Part shown: positions 7,535 through 14,990 of the stretch, piece by piece
Layout: each line of letters begins with the position of its first letter
How positions within the stretch are numbered: position 1 is the first letter of the stretch
DNA from: DATKMG01 sp035541995
Lineage (GTDB): Bacteria; Acidobacteriota; Terriglobia; Versatilivoradales; Versatilivoraceae
Reading direction: 5' to 3'
DNA: 16,624 bases
Assembly: GCA_035541995.1 (NCBI GenBank)
Contig: DATKMG010000362.1
Coordinates: 1-16,624, forward strand
The notes under the pieces: generated by a model
Told to the model about the DNA's origin: nothing
Database searches by the model: none
What the model saw: only the letters and a program-made list of their open reading frames with translations
Made by a program: the position numbers and the translations under genes

Positions 7535-7651
7535 TTTTGTCCTTTCTTGCGGAGTTTGCTGATGGTGCTACCTTGGGTCAATCGTTCTTCCACCTGCGGG
7601 CTAGTTGAACAACAGCCATACAGCACCTGGCAGTTCGGAGACAGTCAGTTC

Positions 7652-9037
7652 CTAGCGGAGGAGATTGTTTAGAAACTTCTCCGCTTCGGCAAGGGCCTCC
7701 TGGACACGAAGAGGAGCAGTGCCACCCACCAGAGTTCTTGCATTGAGGCTATTCTCAAGGGTTAGCGCCGGATAAACATCCTCCCCGATCAAGGGGCTAA
7801 AAGAAGTATATTCTTCCATTGACAAGTCCTGGAGCTCGATGTGTTTGGCCTCGCAGTGCAGAACGATTCTGCCTACCAACTCATGGGCTTTTCGGAAAGG
7901 TATCCCGCGGCGGACCAGGTAATCGGCCAGATCCGTGGCATTAAGGAACCCAGTTCGTACGGCATTCTGGGTGGCCTCCCGGTTGACTTTCAAGGTCCGA
8001 ACCACAAGCTGAGCCACCAGCAAGCAATCCATCGCGGTGTCGAGAGTGTCGAATACGGATTCCTTGTCTTCCTGCAGGTCCTTATTGTACGCCAGCGGCA
8101 ACCCCTTGAGTTGAGTCAGAAGGCTAACGAGATTTCCGTATACCCGGCCGGTCTTGCCGCGCACCAATTCCAGAGAGTCCGGATTCTTCTTTTGCGGCAT
8201 GATGCTGCTGCCTGTGGTCACCGTGTCGGATAACTCCAGGAAACCGAACTCGGAGGATGAATAGATAATCAAGTCCTCCGACATCCGGCTTAAGTGAGTC
8301 AAAATCAAGGCCGCCGCCGCACTAAACTCTACCAGGTAATCCCGGTCGCTGACCGCATCCAAGCTGTTACGTGTCAACTGGGCAAAGCCCAGTTCCTTAC
8401 GCAGTGCTTCTCGGTCAATTGGAAAGCCGTTCCCCACCAGTGCCCCTGAGCCCAAGGGCATGGTGTCGGTTCGCCGGTAGCAGTCATGCAAGCGCTCATA
8501 GTCTCTGCGGAACATCTCGAAATAAGCGAGTACGTAATGGGCAAATAAAAGAGGCTGGGCCTTGCGAAGGTGGGTGTACCCGGGGATCACCACGTCCAAA
8601 TGGGACCTAGCCTGTTCAACGAGTTCACGGCAGAGCTTCTTAACCTCGACCTGCACGCTAAGAATGGCTCTTTTTAGGAACAGCCGCATGTCCAGAGCCA
8701 CCTGATCGTTCCGGCTACGGCCGGTGTGAAGCTTATATGCCGCGTCCCCGATCAATTCAAAGAGGGACCTTTCGACGTAGGTGTGCACATCCTCATCTTT
8801 TTGCTGCTTCAGCCGTTCAGGCTCCTTCTCAACCTGCCGCTTAATTTCTACCAGGCCCTTACTGATCTGCTTTAACTCTTCGCTGGTCAAGATCCCCACT
8901 CTTTCCAGGGCTGCAGCATAGGCCAGCGATCCCTCGATGTCTTCGAAGATGAGTCGCTGGTCAATCCCAAAGGAACTGTTGAAGCGTTCAAAGGCGGCGT
9001 CTGTGGGCTGGGTAAACCGGCCTCCCCAAGTTTTCAT
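7652..9037 (-). CDS. argH: Argininosuccinate lyase
   Basis: A 461-residue enzyme, the usual family length, that splits argininosuccinate into arginine and fumarate, the last step of the pathway. It belongs to the fumarase/aspartase superfamily and should be a cytoplasmic homotetramer. Motifs in order: HTGRSRNDQV (104-113), the catalytic Thr-His pair in GYTHL (154-155) and the superfamily signature GSSIMPQKKNPD (276-287), whose flexible loop carries the catalytic Ser278. The start at 9037 gives the family N-terminus M-K-T-W-G-G-R-F; a GAGG sits about 9 bases upstream. The gene begins 25 bases after the argG stop, so the two are co-transcribed and catalyse consecutive steps. Confidence 0.97.
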   Translation of the reverse strand: MKTWGGRFTQPTDAAFERFNSSFGIDQRLIFEDIEGSLAYAAALERVGILTSEELKQISKGLVEIKRQVEKEPERLKQQKDEDVHTYVERSLFELIGDAAYKLHTGRSRNDQVALDMRLFLKRAILSVQVEVKKLCRELVEQARSHLDVVIPGYTHLRKAQPLLFAHYVLAYFEMFRRDYERLHDCYRRTDTMPLGSGALVGNGFPIDREALRKELGFAQLTRNSLDAVSDRDYLVEFSAAAALILTHLSRMSEDLIIYSSSEFGFLELSDTVTTGSSIMPQKKNPDSLELVRGKTGRVYGNLVSLLTQLKGLPLAYNKDLQEDKESVFDTLDTAMDCLLVAQLVVRTLKVNREATQNAVRTGFLNATDLADYLVRRGIPFRKAHELVGRIVLHCEAKHIELQDLSMEEYTSFSPLIGEDVYPALTLENSLNARTLVGGTAPLRVQEALAEAEKFLNNLLR

Positions 9038-9062
9038 GTGAGATTGCCTCGGAACGGTCGGC

Positions 9063-10265
9063 TCAACTCTGGTCGCGCTTTAAGAGAGCCTGAACTTTGA
9101 GAGGTAGTCCAAACAAGTTAATAAATCCCTCGGCTTCCTTCTGGTTGTAAACGCCCTCCTGCCCAAAGGTTGCCAGGTCGCCTCGATAGAGGGAGTAGGG
9201 AGATCTTCTGCCGGAAACAATAATGTTGCCCTTGAACAATTTCAACCGAACCGTGCCGCTTACCGTTTGCTGAGTGGCTGCGACAAATGCGTCCAGGGCC
9301 TCTCGCAACGGAGTAAACCACTGCCCGTTGTAAACCAAGTCGGCGTACTTGAGAGCCAATTGATCCTTGATTCTCAGAGTTTCCTTATCGAGGCAGATGG
9401 ATTCGAGTTCGCGATGGGCCTGGACCAGCAAGGTGCCCCCGGGGGTCTCGTATGCCCCCCGAGATTTCATGCCCACCAGGCGGTTCTCTACCAGATCTAT
9501 CCGGCCGATGCCATGCTGGCCTCCCACCTGGTTGGCCAGTTTTACCAGTTCTACGGGAGAGAGCCTGCTGCCGTCAATCCCGACTGGAGTACCTTTTTCA
9601 AATTCAATTTCCAAATAACGAGGCTGGTCAGGCGCTTTTTCGGGAGAAACCGTCAATCTCCACATGGAATCCTCTGGTTCCTGGTCGGGGTCTTCCAAAA
9701 TTCCACCCTCATGACTCAGGTGCCAGATGTTTCCATCTTCACTGTAATTTTTTTCCTTCGTCGCCCGGATTGGTACATTGTGTTGATGGGCATAGTCTAT
9801 GGCGTCCTCGCGGGATCGGATCTTCCATTCCCGCCAGGGGGCGATGACTTTCAAGTGAGGAGCCAGAGCTTTATAGGTTAATTCAAAGCGAACCTGGTCA
9901 TTTCCTTTGCCGGTACAACCATGCGCCACGGCATCCGCCCCCTCTTTCAAAGCAACTTCTACCTGACGTTTAGCTAAGATAGGGCGAGCCATTGAAGTTC
10001 CCAGCAGATACTTGCGCTCGTATATCGCCCCTGCCCGCAGGGTCGGCCAGATGTAGTCCCGAATAAACTCCTCTTTAAGGTCCTCGACATACAGTTTGGA
10101 GGCTCCAGTTTTGATGGCTTTTTCCTGGAGGCCTTCCAGCTCTGCACCTTGGCCGACATCCCCTGCCATCGCGACGACTTCGCAATGATAATTCTCTTTC
10201 AGCCAGGGAATGATGACGGAAGTGTCCAATCCTCCGGAGTAAGCCAAAACGACTTTCTTAACCAT
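9063..10265 (-). CDS. argG: Argininosuccinate synthase
   Basis: A 400-residue enzyme of the normal length that joins citrulline and aspartate with ATP to give argininosuccinate, AMP and pyrophosphate. The N-terminal ATP-binding PP-loop is [10 protein letters not shown] (8-17). Other family blocks are LGTSMARP (88-95) and [13 protein letters not shown] (116-128), which bind citrulline, aspartate and ATP. The start at 10265 is preceded by AGAGGA 4 bases upstream and gives the typical [12 protein letters not shown] opening. It lies 20 bases after the argF stop and 25 bases before argH, within the operon. Nothing is missing and the assignment is firm. Confidence 0.97.
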   Translation of the reverse strand: MVKKVVLAYSGGLDTSVIIPWLKENYHCEVVAMAGDVGQGAELEGLQEKAIKTGASKLYVEDLKEEFIRDYIWPTLRAGAIYERKYLLGTSMARPILAKRQVEVALKEGADAVAHGCTGKGNDQVRFELTYKALAPHLKVIAPWREWKIRSREDAIDYAHQHNVPIRATKEKNYSEDGNIWHLSHEGGILEDPDQEPEDSMWRLTVSPEKAPDQPRYLEIEFEKGTPVGIDGSRLSPVELVKLANQVGGQHGIGRIDLVENRLVGMKSRGAYETPGGTLLVQAHRELESICLDKETLRIKDQLALKYADLVYNGQWFTPLREALDAFVAATQQTVSGTVRLKLFKGNIIVSGRRSPYSLYRGDLATFGQEGVYNQKEAEGFINLFGLPLKVQALLKRDQS

Positions 10266-10285
10266 TTTTCCTCTTTCTTACCCCA

Positions 10286-11284
10286 CTATGATTTGTCGGT
10301 GGAAAGCAGCAAGTAAAGTATCGCCTTTTGAACATGCAGGCGATTCTCCGCTTCATCGTAAACAATCGACTGCGGCGAGTCAATCACACTGGGATCAACT
10401 TCGTAGCCTCGATGGGCGGGCAGGCAATGCATAAAAACGGCATTGTTTTGAGCATAAGACATTAAAACCTCATCCACCCGGTACTCGGCAAAGACGGAGG
10501 CCCGATCTTCAGTTTCGGCTTCTTGTCCCATGCTGGCCCAAACGTCCGTGTATACGATGTGTGCGTCTCTGACAGCCTCTACCGGATCGTTGATGACATT
10601 GATCCGGGCTCCGGTCTCCTTTGCGATTCTCTCAGCTTCGCTTATGACCCGGTGATTGGGCTCGTAGCCCTCGGGATTGGCTATCCACAGGTTCACTCCC
10701 AGTTTGGAAGCTCCGAAGATCAGCTCGTGACAGGTGTTGTTCCCATCCCCAACAAAACTGAATTTGATTTTCTTCAGGTCCCCGAATTTCTCCTGCACCG
10801 TGAAGTAGTCTGCCAATGCCTGGCAGGGGTGAAGCATGTCGGTCAGGCCGTTGATGACGGGGATCCGGGCATGCTCGGCCAGTTCCATGACCGAACGGTT
10901 CTTATAAGTTCGTGCCACTATCCCGTGTATCCAACGTTCCAAATTCCTGGCCACATCCTTGATGGACTCTCTCTCTCCCAGTTTGGTGACAGTATGATCG
11001 AGGAATATCACATTTCCACCCATGCTGGTCATTCCCACATCAAAAGTGACACGAGTGCGGAGCGATGGTTTCTCAAAGATCAGGGCCAGAGTCTTACCTT
11101 CCAAGGCACGAGCATATTTCTGAGAGTTACGTTTCAGGTCAGCAGCAACCTCATAAATTAAGGCGATATCATCGGGGGTTAAATACTGAATGGAAATCAT
11201 GTCTTCGACACTAAGCTTCTTACTTTTCTTGAGTGACGAAGTTTTTGCGGACTTTTTGGATTTGGGTACTGGCATCTTAATCAT
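10286..11284 (-). CDS. argF: Ornithine carbamoyltransferase with Lys-rich N-terminal extension
   Basis: The enzyme forms citrulline from ornithine and carbamoyl phosphate. Motifs, numbered from the ATG at 11284: carbamoyl-phosphate loop SLRTR (74-78), HPCQALADY (152-160), D-V-W-A-S-M-G-Q-E (247-255, the SMG ornithine loop) and HCLPAHRG (286-293). HCLP marks ornithine rather than N-acetyl- or N-succinylornithine as substrate. The start is uncertain. ATG at 11284 has GGAGG only 2 bases upstream, ATG at 11275 has the same GGAGG at 11 bases, and a family-like N-terminus (I-S-I-Q-Y-L-T-P-D-D) begins near ATG 11200. If the early start is used, the protein has a basic leader with eight Lys in sixteen residues (8-23), which the family does not normally have. 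The gene starts 19 bases after argD and ends 20 bases before argG. Confidence 0.95.
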   Translation of the reverse strand: MIKMPVPKSKKSAKTSSLKKSKKLSVEDMISIQYLTPDDIALIYEVAADLKRNSQKYARALEGKTLALIFEKPSLRTRVTFDVGMTSMGGNVIFLDHTVTKLGERESIKDVARNLERWIHGIVARTYKNRSVMELAEHARIPVINGLTDMLHPCQALADYFTVQEKFGDLKKIKFSFVGDGNNTCHELIFGASKLGVNLWIANPEGYEPNHRVISEAERIAKETGARINVINDPVEAVRDAHIVYTDVWASMGQEAETEDRASVFAEYRVDEVLMSYAQNNAVFMHCLPAHRGYEVDPSVIDSPQSIVYDEAENRLHVQKAILYLLLSTDKS

Positions 11285-11303
11285 GGCCTCCAGTCGGTGG
11301 ATG

Positions 11304-12524
11304 TTACGCTGGCCCCGGAAATTCTGATGGATTGATCGACGCAAGAATCTTATCTAGAGCCTTTATGAAGCGGCTGATCTCTTTCTTGCTAATAATGTAA
11401 GGCGGCAGAAATCGCAAGACCCGCTCGCTGGTCACATTGATAACAAACCCTGCCTCCAGGCACTGATTGACAACCCCGCGGCAGGGAAAAGGAAGTTCCA
11501 TTCCGAGGATGAGGCCCTCTCCACGAACGTCCCGAATGAAGGGATATTTCTCCTTTAGTTCAAGCAGCTTAAGTTTGAAGAATTCGCCGACTTGCTGAAT
11601 ATGCTCAAGCAGATCTTCCTCCTGCAGGATTTTGATGAACTCGAAGCCAACCCTGCAGGCCAATGGTCCTCCACCGAAAGTGGTTCCATGATCTCCGGGG
11701 CCGAAGGTCGGGGCCACCCGGTCGGTCGTTAATATCGCACCTAACGGCAAGCCCAGTGCGAGCGGCTTAGCCAGTGTCAGGATGTCTGGCTGGACGCCAT
11801 ACTTCTGAAAGTAGAAATATCGTCCTGTGCGTCCTATCCCGCACTGAATTTCATCGAAGATGAGAAGAGCCTTGTAGCGGTCACAGAGCTCACGAGCCCC
11901 TTTCAAGAACTCGGACGTGCAGGAATGGATTCCACCTTCCCCCTGGATGGGTTCCAGGATTAAACCGCAGACCCTTTCATTGAATTGGGCAGAAAGATCG
12001 CCCAAGTCATTGAACTTAACAAAGCGAAAACCAGGAACCAGAGGAGCGTAAGGGAGCCGGTATTTGTCGGAAGCGGTCGCCGATAGCGCTCCATAGGTAC
12101 GGCCATGAAATGCGTTATCCAGTGTAAGGATCTCATGTTTGCCTTCTCCCATCTTGTTCTTAAATGCATAACCACGGGCTAACTTGAAAGCGGCCTCGAT
12201 AGCCTCAGTCCCGCTGTTGCAGAAGAAAGCTTTCTCCAGGCCGGAAATCTCAACGAGCTTTCTGGCCAGAAGGGCCTGATAGGGATGGTAGAAGAGATTG
12301 CTGACGTGGATCGTCTTCTTGATTTGTTTCCGGAAGATATTATTGATACGCGGATGATTGTAGCCCAGAGCGTTGACGGCAATGCCCGCCAGGAGATCTA
12401 CATAGCGCTTTCCGGAATAGTCGTAAAGCAGGCAATTTCGACCCTTATCGATCAGAAGCGGGTACTTCTTATAGTTGGCGAGCAAATACTGAGCTTCCAA
12501 TTCTTGAATCTGCCTCAGGTTCAT
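11304..12524 (-). CDS. argD: Acetylornithine aminotransferase
   Basis: A 406-residue PLP-dependent class-III aminotransferase that converts N-acetylglutamate semialdehyde to N-acetylornithine with glutamate as amino donor; such enzymes may also serve lysine synthesis. Motifs: substrate/cofactor loop FFCNSGTEAIEAA, AFHGRTYG, LILEPIQGEGG, the aspartate that holds the pyridine ring in LIFDEIQCGIGRTG, and the Schiff-base lysine in TLAKPLALGLPLGA (Lys253). The motif G-T-T-F-G-G-G-P-L-A-C is also present. The start at 12524 (M-N-L-R-Q-I-Q-E-L-E) leaves 16 bases after argB, and GGAGG lies 11 bases upstream, a long spacing. A start at 12584 would overlap argB by 44 bases and is less likely. The assignment is firm within the family. 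Ornithine aminotransferase is excluded mainly by its position between argB and argF. Confidence 0.95.
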   Translation of the reverse strand: MNLRQIQELEAQYLLANYKKYPLLIDKGRNCLLYDYSGKRYVDLLAGIAVNALGYNHPRINNIFRKQIKKTIHVSNLFYHPYQALLARKLVEISGLEKAFFCNSGTEAIEAAFKLARGYAFKNKMGEGKHEILTLDNAFHGRTYGALSATASDKYRLPYAPLVPGFRFVKFNDLGDLSAQFNERVCGLILEPIQGEGGIHSCTSEFLKGARELCDRYKALLIFDEIQCGIGRTGRYFYFQKYGVQPDILTLAKPLALGLPLGAILTTDRVAPTFGPGDHGTTFGGGPLACRVGFEFIKILQEEDLLEHIQQVGEFFKLKLLELKEKYPFIRDVRGEGLILGMELPFPCRGVVNQCLEAGFVINVTSERVLRFLPPYIISKKEISRFIKALDKILASINPSEFPGPA

Positions 12525-12540
12525 TGTGGCAACAGCCTCC

Positions 12541-13335
12541 TCACTGGATAGCAGTTCCCAGAGACTCATTGTGCAGCAAGACACGAGTCAAACCGTCAGG
12601 TTCTTTTCCGCCGACAATATGGACTTGCCGGATTCCCTCATTTAAGGCTCTTTGGCACGCCCGGGTTTTTGGAAGCATGCCTTCCGTGATCACGCCGCAA
12701 TCTCTCAATTCCTGCATCCTGGATCGACTCAGCACAGGGATGACATTCTGCTGGTGATCCAATACACCGGGAACGTCTGTAAGAAAGATTAGACGGTCGG
12801 CCCCGCAAACGACCGCCACTGCCGCTGCCATCTCATCGGCATTGACATTATAGTAGGAGCCCTGGAGATCTACTGCCACACAGGCAATCACAGGCACAAA
12901 GTTCCCTTGAAGCAGGAGGTTCACCAGATTAGGATCTCCCGCATAGACTTCGCCGACATACCCGTAGTCAAAGTCACCGTTCGGGTTATCCTTGTCCTGA
13001 TATTTCCTGGCCAAAAAGCTCATGCCATCGCCCCCGCAAAGTCCGGCAGCCCGGACATTGAAACTGCCAAGGGCGGCCACCACCTCCTTGTTAACCAGTC
13101 CCGCCAGCACCATCTGCACGATTTGCATGGTCGCCTGGTCAGTTACGCGCAATCCCTTATGGAATCGGCTGGGAACTCTCAACTGGTCCAGGTATTGCTT
13201 GATGTGCTTGCCCCCGCCATGGACCAATATCATCTCATGGCCACTGCCTTGGATTTCTCCCGTTTGCCGGACCAGGTCTTTCAGTAGGAGCTTGTCTGTG
13301 AGCAAGCTCCCGCCCAGTTTAACTACGACACGCAA
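12541..13335 (-). CDS. argB: Acetylglutamate kinase, TTG start
   Basis: A 264-residue amino-acid kinase that phosphorylates N-acetylglutamate with ATP. Motifs: KLGGS (6-10), VHGGGKHI (39-46), G-L-R-V-T-D (61-66), Y-N-V-N-A-D (162-167), F-L-T-D-V-P-G-V-L (184-192) and EGMLPK (218-223). The start codon is TTG at 13335. The strong GGAGGG 7 bases upstream decides this, the first strand V-V-V-K-L-G-G follows at once, and an in-frame stop lies upstream. The length is like the arginine-insensitive E. coli enzyme. The N-terminal helix that arginine-inhibited kinases use to form hexamers is absent. It lies 47 bases after argC and 16 bases before argD. Confidence 0.95.
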   Translation of the reverse strand: MRVVVKLGGSLLTDKLLLKDLVRQTGEIQGSGHEMILVHGGGKHIKQYLDQLRVPSRFHKGLRVTDQATMQIVQMVLAGLVNKEVVAALGSFNVRAAGLCGGDGMSFLARKYQDKDNPNGDFDYGYVGEVYAGDPNLVNLLLQGNFVPVIACVAVDLQGSYYNVNADEMAAAVAVVCGADRLIFLTDVPGVLDHQQNVIPVLSRSRMQELRDCGVITEGMLPKTRACQRALNEGIRQVHIVGGKEPDGLTRVLLHNESLGTAIQ

Positions 13336-13341
13336 GCTCTG

Positions 13342-13347
13342 CCCTCC
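13342..13347 (-). promoter_or_regulatory. Ribosome binding site deciding the argB TTG start
   Basis: GGAGGG on the minus strand, with GGAGG 7 bases before the TTG at 13335. An out-of-frame ATG overlaps this site and stops after eight codons, so it cannot be the start. Confidence 0.8.
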
Positions 13348-13382
13348 ATCCTTGAATTTCTCAGTTTATAAGTCACTTTGCT

Positions 13383-14432
13383 TCAAAGTAAGCCTGCAGT
13401 CTCTTCCAGTCCTAACATCAAATTCATGTTTTGGACCGCTTGTCCTGCTGCCCCTTTCCCCAGATTATCAATGGCACAAATAACAATCAGAGTATTGTGC
13501 ATCCCATCTAATTTCCAGCCGATGTCGCAGTAGTTAGTATGCGCTACGAACTTGATTTCGGGCAGCCCTTCGTTCGCAAAAAGGCGAATCAACGGGTCAC
13601 GGCCATAGGTGTGACCGAAGCACTCTTTCACCATTTCTTCGGTGACAGAGGGCCGTACCCTTGCGTAAAGGGTGGTCAGGATTCCCCGATTAATCGGCAG
13701 CAAGTGAGGGATGAAAATAAGCTGAGAATGCCCCAGCCCCTGCCAGATTTCGGGAGTATGTCTGTGCCGCAACACATTGTATGCTTTGAAGCTCTCAGTG
13801 ACTTCCGAAAAATGGGTGTTGGCCGTGGGGGACTTGCCCGCCCCACTGACTCCGGATTTGGAGTCGCAGATGATCCCCGCATCGGAGTCAAGCAGGTTTT
13901 GCCGCTGCAGAGGAATCAATGGAAGCAATGCAGAAGTCGGATAACAGCCGGGATTAGCCAACAGACGGGCATTTCGAATGGCGTCCCGGTTTATTTCGGT
14001 CAGCCCGTAAACTGAGGCTTCAAGCAAGCGAGGATGCTGGTGTTCGAATCCGTACCATTTCAGATAGAGGGACTTGTCCTGGAGGCGGAATGACCCGCTC
14101 AGGTCAATGACCCGAAAATCCCTCTCCACCAGAGAGGGGACAAGTTCATGAGAGGTTTCATTGGGGGTAGCCAGGATGACCGTCGCCACGTTTCGCTGCT
14201 GGAGTGCATCTAAATTCAAGGGCTCGATCTCCAGGTTACACAGCCCATAGAACTGGGGAAGTTCAGTACTCAGTCGTTGCGGCTGGGTTTCCTTTCGGTC
14301 CACATTGGCTGTCATCAGGGTGTCCAACTCGACAGCAGGGTGTCTGAGCAGGATTCGGATGATTTCTGCCCCCGAATACCCGGTGGCCCCAATCAATGCG
14401 ACCTTCAACTTCCCGGATAAACCCTGGCGCAT
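13383..14432 (-). CDS. argC: N-acetyl-gamma-glutamyl-phosphate reductase
   Basis: A 349-residue NADPH-dependent reductase that turns N-acetylglutamyl phosphate, the product of ArgB, into the semialdehyde used by ArgD. The N-terminal Rossmann fold shows GATGYSG (15-21). The catalytic Cys163 lies in L-A-N-P-G-C-Y-P-T and the catalytic His in R-H-R-H-T-P-E-I (about 225). The SGVSGAG loop (193-199) and the C-terminal D-N-L-G-K-G-A-A-G-Q-A helix also match. The start at 14432 has GGGGGAG 9 bases upstream, giving a short leader M-R-Q-G-L-S-G-K-L before the first strand. It begins 19 bases after the argR stop, so it shares the argR transcript. Length and motifs are normal. Confidence 0.97.
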   Translation of the reverse strand: MRQGLSGKLKVALIGATGYSGAEIIRILLRHPAVELDTLMTANVDRKETQPQRLSTELPQFYGLCNLEIEPLNLDALQQRNVATVILATPNETSHELVPSLVERDFRVIDLSGSFRLQDKSLYLKWYGFEHQHPRLLEASVYGLTEINRDAIRNARLLANPGCYPTSALLPLIPLQRQNLLDSDAGIICDSKSGVSGAGKSPTANTHFSEVTESFKAYNVLRHRHTPEIWQGLGHSQLIFIPHLLPINRGILTTLYARVRPSVTEEMVKECFGHTYGRDPLIRLFANEGLPEIKFVAHTNYCDIGWKLDGMHNTLIVICAIDNLGKGAAGQAVQNMNLMLGLEETAGLL

Positions 14433-14451
14433 CTTGGTAATCTCCCCCTGT

Positions 14452-14913
14452 TCACGGTGACGTTAAAGCCTGAATTTTCCTCTTTAGATTTCTGGCGGCC
14501 GGGGCATTCCTGGCTATGACCAGGACGGTATCGTCTCCGGCCACGGTTCCCACGATGTCCTTCCACCCTGAATCGTCCAACGACAAAGCCACAGGATGGG
14601 CACTCCCGGGACTTGTTCGTATGACGACCAGGTTGTTGGCAGCCGCCACATCGGTCATAAACTGGCTGATGGTTTGTCGAATCCGGCTCGCATCGCGTCT
14701 GGAATCCCCGAGATCTGCCGGCAGTCGGTAACCGCCTGAAGTCTTAACCAGATTCAAATCGCGGAGGTCTCTGGATAAAGTTGCCTGGGTCGCACGAACG
14801 CCGTTCCGGATGAGCAAGAGGTTTAGTTCCTGCTGGCTCTTCACGGGACGGGTTCGGACCAAAGTGAGTATCCGCTTTTGACGCTGAATTTTAGACACGG
14901 TTGCACATCGCAT
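14452..14913 (-). CDS. argR: Arginine repressor ArgR
   Basis: A 153-residue arginine-responsive repressor and first gene of the operon. The N-terminal winged-helix DNA-binding domain (about 1-70) contains ATQATLSRDLRDL (41-53), the usual recognition-helix block, and SGGYRLP. The C-terminal domain (about 80-150) has the arginine-binding, hexamer-forming G-x-x-A-G-D-D-T motif (122-129) and a shortened L-D-D-S-G-W in place of the usual L-D family helix. The start is either ATG at 14913 or GTG at 14898. The family normally begins close to S-K-I-Q-R-Q, which favours GTG, but the ATG is a better codon. Neither has a clear ribosome site. The ATG lies inside the operator, so the repressor should block its own operon. 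The gene is 19 bases from argC. Confidence 0.94.
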   Translation of the reverse strand: MRCATVSKIQRQKRILTLVRTRPVKSQQELNLLLIRNGVRATQATLSRDLRDLNLVKTSGGYRLPADLGDSRRDASRIRQTISQFMTDVAAANNLVVIRTSPGSAHPVALSLDDSGWKDIVGTVAGDDTVLVIARNAPAARNLKRKIQALTSP

Positions 14914-14943
14914 AAATATTCAAATTAAAGAATATTTATGCGA
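14908..14943. promoter_or_regulatory. ArgR operator: two ARG boxes in a perfect inverted repeat
   Basis: TCGCATAAATATT (14908-14920) and AATATTTATGCGA (14931-14943) are perfect 13-base inverted arms around a 10-base spacer. Within this, CGCATAAATATTCA (14909-14922) matches the ARG-box core TGAAT-N4-ATTCA at 8 of 10 positions, and AGAATATTTATGCG (14929-14942) at 7 of 10. The box centres are 20 bp apart, like the paired boxes bound by one ArgR hexamer. They cover the -10 box and the argR start. Confidence 0.75.
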
Positions 14944-14961
14944 ACTGACCGGGATTGTCAA
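14933..14961 (-). promoter_or_regulatory. Predicted promoter of the arg operon
   Basis: On the minus strand a perfect -35 TTGACA (14961-14956) is followed after 17 bases by TAAATA (14938-14933), which matches 3 of 6 positions of the -10 consensus in an AT-rich stretch. Transcription would start near 14926, leaving a leader of about 13 bases before the ATG. The -10 lies inside the right ARG box, the expected position for repression. The -35 is strong; the -10 is tentative. Confidence 0.6.
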
Positions 14962-14990
14962 GTGGAAATGAAGAAATGCAGCAATGATTG

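Larger units (their letters stand above)
6308..14961 (-). other. Arginine biosynthesis operon argR-C-B-D-F-G-H-J
   Basis: Eight same-strand genes follow one another with gaps of 19, 47, 16, 19, 20, 25 and 117 bases, all downstream of a single promoter with ARG boxes. They supply every step from N-acetylglutamate to arginine plus the regulator. Genes for de novo N-acetylglutamate synthase (argA), acetylornithine deacetylase (argE) and carbamoyl phosphate synthase (carAB) are absent from the window. Confidence 0.85.
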
